A stretch of DNA of 64,000 bases from JACMLX01 sp031374935 (GCA_031374935.1 JANMHB010000161.1:8784-72783); one strand, 5' to 3'; shown: positions 32,861 through 42,823, numbered from the stretch's first letter. A program made the numbers and translations. The notes: generated by a model not told the origin, from the letters alone.

Positions 32861-35182
32861 TTGCCCGCTCGCTCATCTCTCCGCCCCTGGCGCACCGTCA
32901 CACTGACGTCGCTGCTTGCCACTGCCGTTACCGCGCCGCTCGCCGCCCAGGCGCAAGGCCCCGCCGTGGCGCCCCTGCGCCTCGACGCCGCCCGCGCCGA
33001 CTCCTTCGCTACCGCCGCCCGCAGCCGGCCGCTGCCGCAGACGAGCGCCGCCCGCGTCACCACCCCGCCCACCATCGACGGACGACTCGACGAGGCCGTC
33101 TGGCAGCAGGGCACACCCGTCGCCGACTTCCTGCAGCGCGAGTTGAACGAAGGTGTGCCGGCCACCGAGCGGACCGAGGTCCGCTTCGCGACCGACGGGA
33201 TCAACCTGTACATCGGTGCGCGCATGTTCGATCGGGAGCCGCAGCTGATCGTGCCGGGCGAAAAAATTCGCGACGTGACGCTCTCCAACAGTGATCACAT
33301 CGCCCTCATCTTCGATACCTATCACGATCGACAGAATGGCTTCGTATTCGGCACCACGCCGGCGGGTGTGGAGTACGACGGCCAGGTGATTCGCGAAGGC
33401 GAGGGCGGCGGCGCGGCAGTGCAGGGACAGAACCGCGCGCTCGCCGGCGCATTGGGTGGATTCAACGTCAACTGGGATGCCAGTTGGACCGTGGCGACGC
33501 GCATCGACTCCCTCGGCTGGACGGCCGAATTCCGGATTCCGTTCTCCACCATCCGCTATCAGGCGGGACGCGGCGAGCAGACGTGGGGGCTCAACATCAC
33601 CCGGTCGATCCGTCGCAAGAACGAAGAACTGTATTGGGCCTACATCCCGCGACAGTTCAATCTCTATCGCCTGTCGTTGGCCGGAACGCTCGAGAAACTC
33701 ACGGTGCCGACGCGCCGCATCCAGACGTTCACGCCCTATGTCCTCAGCTCGGCGCAGACGCTCTATCCGACGGGCGCGCGATCACGCACGACGACACCGA
33801 GCGAGTTCGGCGGTGAGATCAAGTACGGCGTCACACCAGCGCTCACGCTCGATCTCACCTACAACACCGACTTCGCCCAGGTGGAAGTCGATGATCAGCG
33901 CGTGAACCTGACACGCTTCCCGATCTTCTTCCCCGAAAAGCGGCCGTTCTTCCTCGAAAATGCCGGCATCTTCTCCGCCGGCACACCACAGGCCATCGAT
34001 CCCTTCTTCACGCGCCGCATCGGCATCTCGGCCAATGGCACTCCCCAGCCGATCATCGGTGGTGGGCGCCTGACCGGCCGCCTGGGACAGAACACCATCG
34101 GGCTGCTGCAGATGGTCACCGATGCGCCGGACAGCAGCACCGATGGACAGTCGTACACAGTAATTCGCGGGATCCGCGAGATCTCCCGGCGCTCGCGCAT
34201 CGGTGCGATGGCGGTGCAGCGACTCTCCATGCGCGATTCGCGTGATGTGAACCGCACCTTCGTCGCCGATGGTCGGCTCGGTCTGGGGCAACAGTGGACC
34301 GGTGACGCGTGGATGGCACTCACCACGACGCCGGGCCGCACCGGCGACGCCGCAGCCTACAGCGCGCGCATGGCGTACCAGACGAATGTGTGGAACCACA
34401 GCCTGCGCGTCGCACAGGTGGGCGAGGCGTTCAACCCGGAAGTGGGATTCCTGAGCCGACCGGCCGGATTCCGGCAGGTGGATCTGTCGCTGCTGCGATT
34501 GGTGCGGAAGCCGGAGTGGGAGTGGTTCCGGCAATGGAACCCGCACATGAACTATCGGGCGACATATGGAACCGATGGCTTCTATCAGTCAGGCTTCTAT
34601 CACATCGACCTGACCGAGATCGAGTTCGCGAACAGCTCCCGCTTCGGACCCGAGTACAACATCTCGCACGAGGGGCTGCAGGCGCCATTCGAGATAGCCC
34701 CCGGAGTGATCCTGCCACCCGGCTCCTACGACTGGGGCACCGTGGGCTTCGACTACCAGACCGATCCCAGCGAGAATCTCTGGATCACCGGGCGCTTCGA
34801 CGTTGGCGAGTTCTGGACCGGCACGCGCCGTGGCGGCAGTGCCGCGATCACACTGCGCCGCGGCGCGACGTTCTCCGGCTCGATCACGGGCGAATACAAC
34901 GACGTGCGGCTGCCGCAGGGCAAGTTCACCCGGACGTTGCAGGCGCTGCGACTCAACTACTTCTTCACGCCGCGCATCTTCGTGCAGACGCTCACGCAGT
35001 ACAACAATCAGCAGCGCATCTGGTCGGCGAATGCGCGGTTCGGCTGGCTGAATACGGCCGGCACGGGACTGTTCATCGTGCTGAACGACGGGCGCGAGGC
35101 GAACGGGTTCTTCGACTGGGTGCGACCGCAGCAGCGCTCGGTGTTCCTCAAGTTCACGCGGCAGTTCGGGACGGGCGGCTAG
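32861..35182 (+). CDS. DUF5916 outer-membrane-like protein with CBM9-like N-terminus
   Basis: A 773-residue exported protein. Signal peptide TVTLTSLLATAVTAPLAAQ. Residues about 65-250 form a carbohydrate-binding-module-9-like domain: TIDGRLDEAVWQQG, VRFATDGINLYIGARMFD, NSDHIALIFDTYHDRQNGFVF. The rest is the DUF5916 region, whose hallmark FPIFFPEKRPFFLENAGIF is present, followed by alternating strands of a predicted outer-membrane barrel ending in FTRQFG. Members are typical of Bacteroidota and Gemmatimonadota and are thought to act at the outer membrane. The TTG start at 32861 is the only one in frame that precedes the leader; the upstream ATG at 32814 is out of frame. Confidence 0.88.
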   Translation: MPARSSLRPWRTVTLTSLLATAVTAPLAAQAQGPAVAPLRLDAARADSFATAARSRPLPQTSAARVTTPPTIDGRLDEAVWQQGTPVADFLQRELNEGVPATERTEVRFATDGINLYIGARMFDREPQLIVPGEKIRDVTLSNSDHIALIFDTYHDRQNGFVFGTTPAGVEYDGQVIREGEGGGAAVQGQNRALAGALGGFNVNWDASWTVATRIDSLGWTAEFRIPFSTIRYQAGRGEQTWGLNITRSIRRKNEELYWAYIPRQFNLYRLSLAGTLEKLTVPTRRIQTFTPYVLSSAQTLYPTGARSRTTTPSEFGGEIKYGVTPALTLDLTYNTDFAQVEVDDQRVNLTRFPIFFPEKRPFFLENAGIFSAGTPQAIDPFFTRRIGISANGTPQPIIGGGRLTGRLGQNTIGLLQMVTDAPDSSTDGQSYTVIRGIREISRRSRIGAMAVQRLSMRDSRDVNRTFVADGRLGLGQQWTGDAWMALTTTPGRTGDAAAYSARMAYQTNVWNHSLRVAQVGEAFNPEVGFLSRPAGFRQVDLSLLRLVRKPEWEWFRQWNPHMNYRATYGTDGFYQSGFYHIDLTEIEFANSSRFGPEYNISHEGLQAPFEIAPGVILPPGSYDWGTVGFDYQTDPSENLWITGRFDVGEFWTGTRRGGSAAITLRRGATFSGSITGEYNDVRLPQGKFTRTLQALRLNYFFTPRIFVQTLTQYNNQQRIWSANARFGWLNTAGTGLFIVLNDGREANGFFDWVRPQQRSVFLKFTRQFGTGG

Positions 35183-35259
35183 ATCAGCATTGCGCGGCGC
35201 CGCCCGGTGAACCTGTCGGCGTTCTCCGGGCGGGCTCAGGCGATATCAGCCTGCCGGCG

Positions 35260-35826
35260 CTACTTGCTCCACGGCGGCACCACGTTGTTGCTCCGCGCAT
35301 ACGCAATCGACTGCCCGAGATGCTCATGCAGATGGGTGAGCGTCATCAGCGCCACCTTCTGACGGCTCATGTCCTGCCCGAAGAACTTGATCTTTTCGCT
35401 CAGGTTCGCGTCGGTCGTGGTGCGCAATGCCCCATGCAGGTGGTTGAATGACGCGGTGAGTTCGGCGATCACCTGCGCTTTCGTCATCGCACGCTTTTCG
35501 TATGCCTCGACGGTCTTCATGTCGGTTCCGGAAATGCCCGTTGCGGCAGGAGCAGGCGTACCGGTCATGATCGGGATCAGGTAGTTGTCCGTCGCCACGT
35601 GCTTGAAGACTTCGCCCACGGTGCGAACGCCGGCACTCGGCCGCCACCCATACGCGCTTTCCGGAATGGCGGTCGCGAGGTCGATCAGCTTTTTCTGAAC
35701 GGCACTCACTTCGCTGTGCACGTCGGCCATCAGGCCCTGAGCCACGAGTGCTGATGGCGATGCTGCAACACTGCCAACGACAGCGAAGGTGAGCGGGAGA
35801 GCAACTGCGGAGATGAACCGGCGCAT
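35260..35826 (-). CDS. Secreted DinB family protein
   Basis: A 188-residue DinB/YfiT-like four-helix protein with a signal peptide (RRFISAVALPLTFAVVG, cut near ALVAQ). The three metal His of the family are visible: VFKHVATDNYL, SFNHLHG and THLHEHLGQSI. Proteins of this fold include thiol transferases and metal-dependent hydrolases; exported members are common in Gemmatimonadota and Acidobacteria, with unknown role. ATG 35826 begins the leader. It is divergent from the sigma factor gene, with 356 bases between. Confidence 0.88.
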   Translation of the reverse strand: MRRFISAVALPLTFAVVGSVAASPSALVAQGLMADVHSEVSAVQKKLIDLATAIPESAYGWRPSAGVRTVGEVFKHVATDNYLIPIMTGTPAPAATGISGTDMKTVEAYEKRAMTKAQVIAELTASFNHLHGALRTTTDANLSEKIKFFGQDMSRQKVALMTLTHLHEHLGQSIAYARSNNVVPPWSK

Positions 35827-36182
35827 CGTCGAATCCTTGTCTTGGACGGGGTGAAGGAACGGCCGTAAATATGGCATCGGGAGAAGGTCCAGGGGCGGTT
35901 CCCAAGCCCATCCACGAGGCCGGCAACAACTCCAGCATCGAACTGATGTGAGGGGGAGCGCCGCGGAGGGTGTCCATACCGATGAGTGCGCGCCCGGAGC
36001 ATCGCTCTCGACGCCTGCAGGTCGAGCCTGCCGGCGGTCGGCCGCAGACGGCGCGCATCCGAAATCCATCGCGGCGGTGTAGCAACCGTCGTCCGTTCGT
36101 GTGCGGCTCTCCCCGGCAGCACGTCATTCTGCCTCTGGAGCGGTGCTCCGGCGTCACTGCCGGCCGCACCGATGCATCGCGC
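35827..36182. other. Divergent promoter gap
   Basis: No gene between the DinB and sigma factor genes. It must carry both promoters, but I cannot fix them. Open frames crossing it are Arg/Pro-rich noise. Confidence 0.4.
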
Positions 36183-36788
36183 ATGGCACTGCCAACGCTG
36201 ACGCTGGTCGACAGTACCGATCCCGACCGTGGCCTCACGGCCCGACTGCGCGCCGGCGAGGCCGCAGCGTTCGATGCGATCTTCGCCGCCTGGTACACAC
36301 CGCTGGTTCGCTTCGTCACCCGGATCGTCGGCGACAGCGCGCGAGCCGAGGATGTGGTGCAGGATACGATGCTGGCGCTCTGGCGTGGCCGCGAGTCGCT
36401 CGACCCGTGCCTGTCGCCGCAGGCGTGGCTCTTCCATGCCACGCGGAACCGCGCGCTGAATGTCATTCGCCACGATGGTATCGTGCGTCGCGCGCACTCG
36501 AAGGTTGCGGCGGGAACTCCGGGATCACTCGATGCGCGGAGCGTCGATGCCGATCAGGCGCTGGCGGATGCGGAATTGCACTCGGCGATCGACGCGGCGG
36601 TTGCAGCGCTGCCACCACGTTGCCGGAATGTCTTTGTCCTCAGTCGTGCACAGGGCATGCGACACTCGGAGATTGCCGCCACACTCGGCATCAGCACCAA
36701 GACAGTGGAAGCGCATATGACACATGCGTTGCGCGTCCTGCGGCAGGCACTGGCAGCATGGCTCACACCGGACCTGCGATCGCGATGA
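36183..36788 (+). CDS. ECF-type RNA polymerase sigma factor
   Basis: A 201-residue sigma-70 of the extracytoplasmic type. Region 2: EAAAFDAIFAAWYTPLVRFVTRI and AEDVVQDTMLALWRGRESLD. Region 4: LPPRCRNVFVLSRAQGMRHSE and LGISTKTVEAHMTHALRVLRQAL. It belongs to the group resembling FecI-type sigmas of Bacteroidota, but no FecR-like anti-sigma lies beside it, unlike the copy at 57.6 kb. ATG 36183 is the start that gives the normal N-terminus. The next gene is convergent, so it is probably a lone regulator. Confidence 0.92.
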   Translation: MALPTLTLVDSTDPDRGLTARLRAGEAAAFDAIFAAWYTPLVRFVTRIVGDSARAEDVVQDTMLALWRGRESLDPCLSPQAWLFHATRNRALNVIRHDGIVRRAHSKVAAGTPGSLDARSVDADQALADAELHSAIDAAVAALPPRCRNVFVLSRAQGMRHSEIAATLGISTKTVEAHMTHALRVLRQALAAWLTPDLRSR

Positions 36789-36822
36789 CGAATCGCACGT
36801 CCGGAGCGGCGGACACGGTCAG

Positions 36823-37995
36823 CTACAGCTGACGGTTGCCACTGAGCGCCACGGAGAATGTCCGGCCGCGACGCAGCACCACCAGCGTCACCGGCCGTTC
36901 GGATGCGAGCGTATCGCGCAGGCGCGACAACTCGGGTGCCGCACCATCGACCTTCAGCACCACGTCACCTGCCCGCAGTGGCTCCCACGCTTCGCTGGCC
37001 GATTGCACGAGCAATGCCGAATCGGCCTGCGAGCCGAGGAACACCGCCAGATCGCCGGAGACGCGCGCCAGTTCCAAGCCGGCCAGTGAGAGCTTCGCTG
37101 CACTCGGTGCGGCCGATGTCAGCGCAGATGGCGTCATGGGCGCCGTCACGACGGCTGGTGCGGCGGGTTGCGGCAGCGGCGCTGCCATTGGCGCAGTCGC
37201 TGGCGCTGCAGGCGGTGAGGCGGTCGGCGATGTCACGTCAACAGCGTTCGACGGCATGTTGCGCTCCTGCGTGCCGGCCGCACCGCGCGCGCTCTGCACT
37301 CGCCGTACCCGGGCACGCAGCAGTGCCACGTCGTGTTCGAGATCCGTCAAGCTGTCGGTCACAGCACGGGGCTGTGAATCGCGCGCGATGCGTCGCAGAT
37401 CGAGTTGCACGGCGAGCAGCGCATCGATCAGGCCATCGAGCGATCGGGGTGCCGCGGCTGGCGGTTCGTTCGACATCGGAGCTGGCGTCACGCCAGTCGC
37501 CGCGGCGGGCGGCGGCACCTGCAGCAGCGCATCAGTCGACATGATGCGACGCTCCGCCGTGGCCAGCGCAACGGTGCGCGTTCGTCCACCGCCGACGACT
37601 CGCAGCGTGACGTCGCTGTTGCCAGAGGTCGCGCGGACGGCCTCGTCGAAGCGCTGGAGCACGCTGTCAGCGGCTCTTGGTCGACCGATGTCATTCGGGT
37701 TCAGTCGCACGGCCTGACCGTTCACAGCCAGCACTCTGCTGCCGGGCGTGATGCCCGCCAGATCGGCAGGACCGTTCCGCACGACCGTGGCCACCAGCAG
37801 GCCGAGCGTGTCGCGTGGGCCGCCGGATGCCGCCACACTGAGGCCGAGCAGCCGCAGTGGTTCCGCCGCGCCAGACGACGGCGCAGCCTGTGCCCCAGCG
37901 AGCGATGCCGCCGCGGGCAACAGGAACAAAGCGCAACCGAGCGTGAACGACATCGGGATGGATGCGCTGCTCCGTGGTAACACGTCCGCGTTCAT
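36823..37995 (-). CDS. Secreted protein with two PDZ domains
   Basis: A 390-residue exported protein. Signal peptide SFTLGCALFLLPAAASLAGAQ. A first PDZ-like domain (about 50-150) carries GLLVATVVRNGPADLAGITPGSRVLAVNG. Then a predicted coiled coil (DLEHDVALLRARVRRV), a Pro/Ala-rich linker, and a second PDZ-like domain (about 310-385) with ALLVQSASEAWEPLRAGDVVLKVDG. There is no protease domain, so it is probably a periplasmic scaffold or peptide binder. Its ATG overlaps the stop of the upstream NlpC-like gene (ATGA), so the two are made together. Confidence 0.85.
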   Translation of the reverse strand: MNADVLPRSSASIPMSFTLGCALFLLPAAASLAGAQAAPSSGAAEPLRLLGLSVAASGGPRDTLGLLVATVVRNGPADLAGITPGSRVLAVNGQAVRLNPNDIGRPRAADSVLQRFDEAVRATSGNSDVTLRVVGGGRTRTVALATAERRIMSTDALLQVPPPAAATGVTPAPMSNEPPAAAPRSLDGLIDALLAVQLDLRRIARDSQPRAVTDSLTDLEHDVALLRARVRRVQSARGAAGTQERNMPSNAVDVTSPTASPPAAPATAPMAAPLPQPAAPAVVTAPMTPSALTSAAPSAAKLSLAGLELARVSGDLAVFLGSQADSALLVQSASEAWEPLRAGDVVLKVDGAAPELSRLRDTLASERPVTLVVLRRGRTFSVALSGNRQL

Positions 37996-39317
37996 GGTGC
38001 CCCCGCTGGCTTCGGTGCATTGTCAGGACGACTCGACGGCACACGACCTGACGTTCCGTCGTACGGCGTTGCCCGCGGTGATACCGGCGCCTGGACGCCA
38101 AGGATCCGTCGCACACTCTGCAAGTGCGCCGCGAACCAGATGCCGCGCGCCCCTTCGCCGAGCACATCGTACATCACGCTGCCGCCACTGGCGCTGGCGT
38201 GCACGAAGCGATCGCGACCTGTATAGATCGCAACGTGATCGGCGTAGGTGCCGTCATTGCTGAAGAACAGCAGGTCGCCTGGGCGCAGGTTCCCCGCCCG
38301 TGCCGAGACGATCACGCCGGTTGTCGCGAGCTCGCGCACACTCCGCGGCAGCTGGATGTCTTCCTGCGCAAACACGTACCGCACGAATCCTCCCGCGTCG
38401 AAGCCGGTGCGTGGCGACGTGCCTGCCTCCTGCCATGGAGCATCCAGCAACGCTTCTGCCGCGTCGATCAACCGCGGCGCGATCGTCTCCGGATCGCGGG
38501 TGTCGAATCGTGACGGCGGTGCCGGCATCGGCGCGGCGCCGTGTGGCTCGAGCGCCGGCCTCCGCCCGCGTGAGACCACCACGACTTCCGGCGCGCTTCG
38601 CTTCGATCGACGCGCGCCACCACCGACGCCAACGCTGAGGCCAAGGCGATACTGTACCGCGTCACGGAACGTGTTGCCGATGAAGGCATTGTCGTCGAGG
38701 CGGCGACGCACGCGTGCCTCGGCCGTCAGCCCGGTGCGACTCACCAGATCGTGATGCGCACCGACGCCATAGCTCCACACCGAGCGTGATGTGTCAGGGC
38801 CGAGCGGTGTGCTGGCATTGCTGGCAAGGCGGCCGATGCCGGTGAAGATGTATGGCGAAAAGCCGAGCAGGAGCTGGCGCATGACGGGCACGGTGCGGAA
38901 CGGTTCCGCGATCAGGTCTGCGTCGGCACTCCATGCGTCGGCGCCGAAGAACGATCCACCGGTGGCGTCACGACGCATCATCGTCCGGCAGCCGATGCGA
39001 GGGTTGCAGACTCGCACCGGGGTCTCAACCACACGTTGTCGTCCACCGGGTTCGAACCCGGCGACTGAGCCGTTCAGGCGGAGACCAAGGATGCCGGAGT
39101 AGCCGGAGAGTGAGACGCCCCCGAAAACATTGGAAGCCGATGCTTCGTTGCGTGCGGCGAATGTTTCGAGGCGAAACGGCGAGCTGGTCGACGTCTGCGC
39201 TGCAGCGGGTGCGGCGCGATTGAGAGCGACCGCAATCAGGACGGGGCTCAGCCAGGCGCCGGCTCGCCTGTGGTGCCCGGTGAAGGGGCGGCTGCGAGGT
39301 GTGAGTTCGAGCGGCAT
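37992..39317 (-). CDS. NlpC/P60-like exported protein with catalytic Cys replaced by Ala
   Basis: A 441-residue exported protein. Signal region LSPVLIAVALNRAAPAAAQ. Residues about 45-235 form a beta-rich region of alternating strands. Residues about 280-405 are an NlpC/P60 (C40) domain: EAGTSPRTGFDAGGFVRYVF, then LRPGDLLFFSND, YADHVAIYTG and RFVHASA. In active members the segment reads FDCSG; here it is FDAGG, with Ala308 (codon GCG, plus-strand 38394-38396) at the nucleophile, while His361 and His373 are kept. It should therefore not cleave peptidoglycan by the usual route. It is translationally coupled to the PDZ gene. Confidence 0.88.
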   Translation of the reverse strand: MPLELTPRSRPFTGHHRRAGAWLSPVLIAVALNRAAPAAAQTSTSSPFRLETFAARNEASASNVFGGVSLSGYSGILGLRLNGSVAGFEPGGRQRVVETPVRVCNPRIGCRTMMRRDATGGSFFGADAWSADADLIAEPFRTVPVMRQLLLGFSPYIFTGIGRLASNASTPLGPDTSRSVWSYGVGAHHDLVSRTGLTAEARVRRRLDDNAFIGNTFRDAVQYRLGLSVGVGGGARRSKRSAPEVVVVSRGRRPALEPHGAAPMPAPPSRFDTRDPETIAPRLIDAAEALLDAPWQEAGTSPRTGFDAGGFVRYVFAQEDIQLPRSVRELATTGVIVSARAGNLRPGDLLFFSNDGTYADHVAIYTGRDRFVHASASGGSVMYDVLGEGARGIWFAAHLQSVRRILGVQAPVSPRATPYDGTSGRVPSSRPDNAPKPAGAP

Positions 39318-39431
39318 GCGAGGTGTTCCCGGTGAAAGGGGCGGCGGCTTCCGGCCAGTCCGGTCCGTCCTACCGGAGGAAACCCGCATCGCACGCCAAC
39401 CCCTTAGTCCTTCGCGTTTGCGCCCGTCGCA

Positions 39432-39950
39432 TCAGGGGCCGCGCAATCGCTGGAACCAGCGAGGGCGCGGTAGATCCGCGCTCGGCAGCATCCGTGCCGA
39501 TGTTCGATCGCCGGGCGTGCGGCAGATCGGGCAGTTCGCCATCGTGGGCTCGATGCCGAGGCGAACTGTGGCTGGGCCGAAGGCGACGTCCTTGTTCTCG
39601 ATGGTGTCACGCACGGTGACTCGGATGGTCAGCGTTCCGCCGGAGACGCTGCCGGAGAACTGCGCGGGCATGGCTGGCCCGACCTGCACCGGGAACGCGC
39701 GCAGCACGTAGCTCCCGCTGCGCGTGAATCGCCCGTCGGCGTCTAGTGTGACACGGCCGCGGAGATCGCCGAAGGTGCACCCAATGTGCACGTGGGTGAG
39801 TGTGTCGCCGACCAGCACGCCAGCTTCGTTGCCGCCCCAGGTGCCGATCGCCAGCAGGCCAGCGGCGGGCGGATCGCCGACAGCGCTCTCGCCGCACGCC
39901 AGCAACGGGAGCAGCACGGCAGTCCGAAGGAATCGGCGCACGGGAGTCAT
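39432..39950 (-). CDS. Hypothetical lipoprotein
   Basis: A 172-residue predicted lipoprotein: leader VRRFLRTAVLLPLLACG with lipobox LLAC, then a beta-rich domain (GTWGGNEAGVLVGDTLTHVH, RVTLDADGRFTRSGSY). Two Cys pairs (ACG..., NCPICR) lie late in the sequence. The pattern resembles a small secreted lipocalin-like fold. Function unknown. ATG 39950 fits the leader. It lies head to head with the vWA gene, 292 bases apart. Confidence 0.62.
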   Translation of the reverse strand: MTPVRRFLRTAVLLPLLACGESAVGDPPAAGLLAIGTWGGNEAGVLVGDTLTHVHIGCTFGDLRGRVTLDADGRFTRSGSYVLRAFPVQVGPAMPAQFSGSVSGGTLTIRVTVRDTIENKDVAFGPATVRLGIEPTMANCPICRTPGDRTSARMLPSADLPRPRWFQRLRGP

Positions 39951-40242
39951 CGCGCTGATATCGGGATGGAGAGGACGGTCGCAGCAGTGCATCGATGCGA
40001 GGCGTACTTCGCAACATCATGCACCGTCACCGGGAGCCGGCTGGCGCCAGCGACGACGTGGTGTCCTGTCGTCGCGAACACACCGCACGCCGAAGAGCGC
40101 CCGAACCAGCGTGATGCCGGCGGCGCAGGACCCTCGGCCGGCCGGACCGTGTGCAAGACGTCAGGGCTCGGGCATCCCTATTCCTGTAACCCGCTCGCTG
40201 CCTGCCCTCCGCGGTCACCGATGGGTTCAACCGGAGGCTCCG

Positions 40243-42231
40243 ATGATTCTCCCCAGCGTGGTGGTGGCAACACTCCTGACGTCCCCAGCGGTTTCGGCAC
40301 CGCCCGCGACCGCCCGCGATTCGTTCGTCGTCAGCGGGACGATCACCGATGGATCCACGACGCGACCCATCGCCGGTGCGACCGTGATGTTCGTCAACCG
40401 AAGTGTGGCGACGCAGAGCGGCACCAACGGTCGCTATCGTGTGGCGCTTGCGGTCGGGCCGGCCACACGGTCGGTCAGCGTGATGGTTCGCATGCTCGGG
40501 TACACCCAAGTGACTCGTAAGCTGAGCGTGACGGGAACTGGCGCGACGCTCGATGTTGCCCTCATGCCACAGCAGCAGCTACTGAGCCAGATCGTTGTCA
40601 GCGGCGCCATGGACAAGGCGATGCGAGCGGAGCGCCTCGGTGCGACCGTCTCGGTGGGGAACGGCGCCGCTGCGCCGGCAGGCGTGGCGGTCAACATGTC
40701 GCGATTCGTCGCCACGGCCGAGCGGCGGGCCCGCGTTCGTGGTGACGGGAATCTCCGCGTCGATGCCGCGGCGCAGGATTCCGGCAACCGCGAACAGTAC
40801 TCGGTGATCGCGGAGAATCCATTCCTGAACGCGCGCCGCACTCCGCTCTCCACCTTCGCCATCGATGTCGATCGTGCGTCCTACTCGGATGTGCGCCGCT
40901 ATCTCGATCAGTCGATGCGCCCACCGCGCGACGCGGTGCGGATCGAGGAGCTGGTGAACTACTTCCGCTACGACTATCGCGCACCGGCTCGTGGCACCGC
41001 GCCGCTCGATGTCACGATCGAGACGCACGCCGCGCCGTGGCAACCGTCACACCGGCTGATCCGCATCGGCATGCAGGCGCAGCGGTTGCCGATCGCGGAC
41101 CTCCCGCCGGCCAACCTCGTCTTTCTGGTGGATGTTTCCGGCTCGATGGGCGAAGAAAACAAGCTGCCGCTGGTGATCAAGTCGCTCCGGTTGCTGACCC
41201 AGGAGCTGCGTCCGCAGGATCGTGTGGCAATCGCGGTCTATGCCGGAGCTGCCGGACTGGTGTTGCCATCGACGCTGGGCAGCGAGAAGTCGCGCATCTT
41301 CGAGGCGCTCGATCGGCTGCAGTCTGGGGGCTCCACGAACGGCGGTGCTGGTATCCGGCTGGCGTACAACACGGCGCGCGCCCACTTCATGTCGGAGGGA
41401 GCGAACCGTGTGATTCTGGCCACCGACGGCGACTTCAATGTCGGCACCACCAGCGACAGTGATCTGATCCAGCTGATCGAAAAGGAGCGGAAGAGCGGCG
41501 TGTTTCTCACGGTGCTTGGCTTTGGCATGGGCAACACCCAGCACGCGAAGATGGAACAGCTGGCCGACAAGGGGAACGGCCAGTTTGCCTACATCGACAA
41601 TCTTGCCGAGGCGCAGAAGGCACTCGTCCGTGAGATGGGGGGGACGCTCTTCACGCTGGCCAAGGATGTGAAGATCCAGGTCGAGTTCAATCCGTCGCGG
41701 GTGCGGTCCTATCGACTGATCGGGTACGAGAACCGACTACTGCGCGACGAGGACTTCAACGACGATACCAAGGACGCCGGCGAGCTGGGCGCAGGGCACA
41801 GTGTCACCGCGCTCTACGACGTCGAGTTGGTGGACGGAGCGTCGAATGTGTCGACGGGTACGGTGGAGCCGTCGCGGTACAGTGCGCCGCGACGCAGGGC
41901 GACGCAGAACGACAGCGATGAACTGGCGTTCGTGAAGGTTCGCTACCAGCCGCCGCACGGTGGGAAGAGTGCGCTGCTCTCGTGGGCCGTTCGCGAGTCA
42001 GCGGGCGCGCCCACCGCGGACTACACCTTCGCGAGTGCGGTCGCTGGTTTCGGCATGCTGCTGCGCGACAGTGAACACAAAGGCAACCTGACCTGGGCCG
42101 ACGTGCGTCGCCTGGCGGAGCGAGGGCAGAATGACGATCGTGATGGTGATCGCGTGGGTTTTCTGCGGCTGGTTGATGCGGCCGAGCGGGTGATGACGGC
42201 GACGGCCGCGGCCAAGGACTCCGTCAGGTAG
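40243..42231 (+). CDS. YfbK-type von Willebrand factor A protein with regulatory-like N-terminal domain
   Basis: A 662-residue exported protein. After the leader a carboxypeptidase-regulatory-like domain follows (about 30-110: SGTITDGSTTRPIAGATVMFV). Then a segment with FAIDVDRASYSDVRRYLDQ, the YfbK/DUF3520 N-terminal part, the vWA domain with its MIDAS motif DVSGSMGEEN (297-306), and the DUF3520 C-terminal part ending in VAGFGMLLRDSEHKG. The vWA fold binds partners through a divalent metal. In other bacteria this family is exported and uncharacterised. GGAGG lies 7 bases before ATG 40243, which decides the start. Confidence 0.9.
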   Translation: MILPSVVVATLLTSPAVSAPPATARDSFVVSGTITDGSTTRPIAGATVMFVNRSVATQSGTNGRYRVALAVGPATRSVSVMVRMLGYTQVTRKLSVTGTGATLDVALMPQQQLLSQIVVSGAMDKAMRAERLGATVSVGNGAAAPAGVAVNMSRFVATAERRARVRGDGNLRVDAAAQDSGNREQYSVIAENPFLNARRTPLSTFAIDVDRASYSDVRRYLDQSMRPPRDAVRIEELVNYFRYDYRAPARGTAPLDVTIETHAAPWQPSHRLIRIGMQAQRLPIADLPPANLVFLVDVSGSMGEENKLPLVIKSLRLLTQELRPQDRVAIAVYAGAAGLVLPSTLGSEKSRIFEALDRLQSGGSTNGGAGIRLAYNTARAHFMSEGANRVILATDGDFNVGTTSDSDLIQLIEKERKSGVFLTVLGFGMGNTQHAKMEQLADKGNGQFAYIDNLAEAQKALVREMGGTLFTLAKDVKIQVEFNPSRVRSYRLIGYENRLLRDEDFNDDTKDAGELGAGHSVTALYDVELVDGASNVSTGTVEPSRYSAPRRRATQNDSDELAFVKVRYQPPHGGKSALLSWAVRESAGAPTADYTFASAVAGFGMLLRDSEHKGNLTWADVRRLAERGQNDDRDGDRVGFLRLVDAAERVMTATAAAKDSVR

Positions 42232-42361
42232 CGGCCGTCGTCGGCCAGCGCCCGTTCCGCGTCCCCAATACGTCGAAGCGAGTGAATCTCTCGTCGGAGT
42301 TAGGCGTAGGATCACTCACGCCCGCTGCGATTCCACCGCCTCACCACGACAGGTGACCGAC

Positions 42362-42751
42362 ATGACACTGCTCCTGAATCTCCTCTGGTTTGTGATCGGC
42401 GGTGGCTTCTTCGCTGGTCTCGGCTGGCTGGCGCTCGGGTGTGTGCTGGCGCTGACGGTCGTCGGGCTTCCGTTCGCTGTCGCGGCGTTCCGCATCGCGG
42501 GCTTTGCGGCGTGGCCGTTCGGCCGCACGCTGGTCGACGCGCGCGATCTCGGTGAGCGGCAGATCGTCGGCACCGAGCTGGCCAACGTGCTCTGGGTCAT
42601 CTTCGCCGGCGTCTGGCTCTGGATTTCGCACGTGGTCGCCGGCATCGCGTACTGCGTGACCATCTTCGGCATCCCGTTCGGGTTTGCACACTTCCGGCTG
42701 GCCGCCGTGTCGTTCGCGCCGCTGGGAAAGCGGGTCGTCCCGGTGGGCTGA
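42362..42751 (+). CDS. yccF: YccF family inner-membrane protein
   Basis: A 129-residue membrane protein of the YccF family: LLLNLLWFVIGGGFFAGLGW, the polar signature VVGLPFAVAAFRIAGFAAWPFGR and a second copy FGIPFGFAHFRLAAVSFAPLGK. Two duplicated halves of two helices each are visible, as in the family. Function unknown. ATG 42362 matches the family N-terminus; GTG at 42353 would add three codons. It is likely in one unit with the following amidohydrolase gene only by proximity (72 bases). Confidence 0.9.
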   Translation: MTLLLNLLWFVIGGGFFAGLGWLALGCVLALTVVGLPFAVAAFRIAGFAAWPFGRTLVDARDLGERQIVGTELANVLWVIFAGVWLWISHVVAGIAYCVTIFGIPFGFAHFRLAAVSFAPLGKRVVPVG

Positions 42752-42823
42752 GCGCGCCTCGCTGAGAGCAGCAGAGCCAAGGCACCCCTCGACGCCACGG
42801 GGCGCGCGGTGTAAGTCAGCGCC

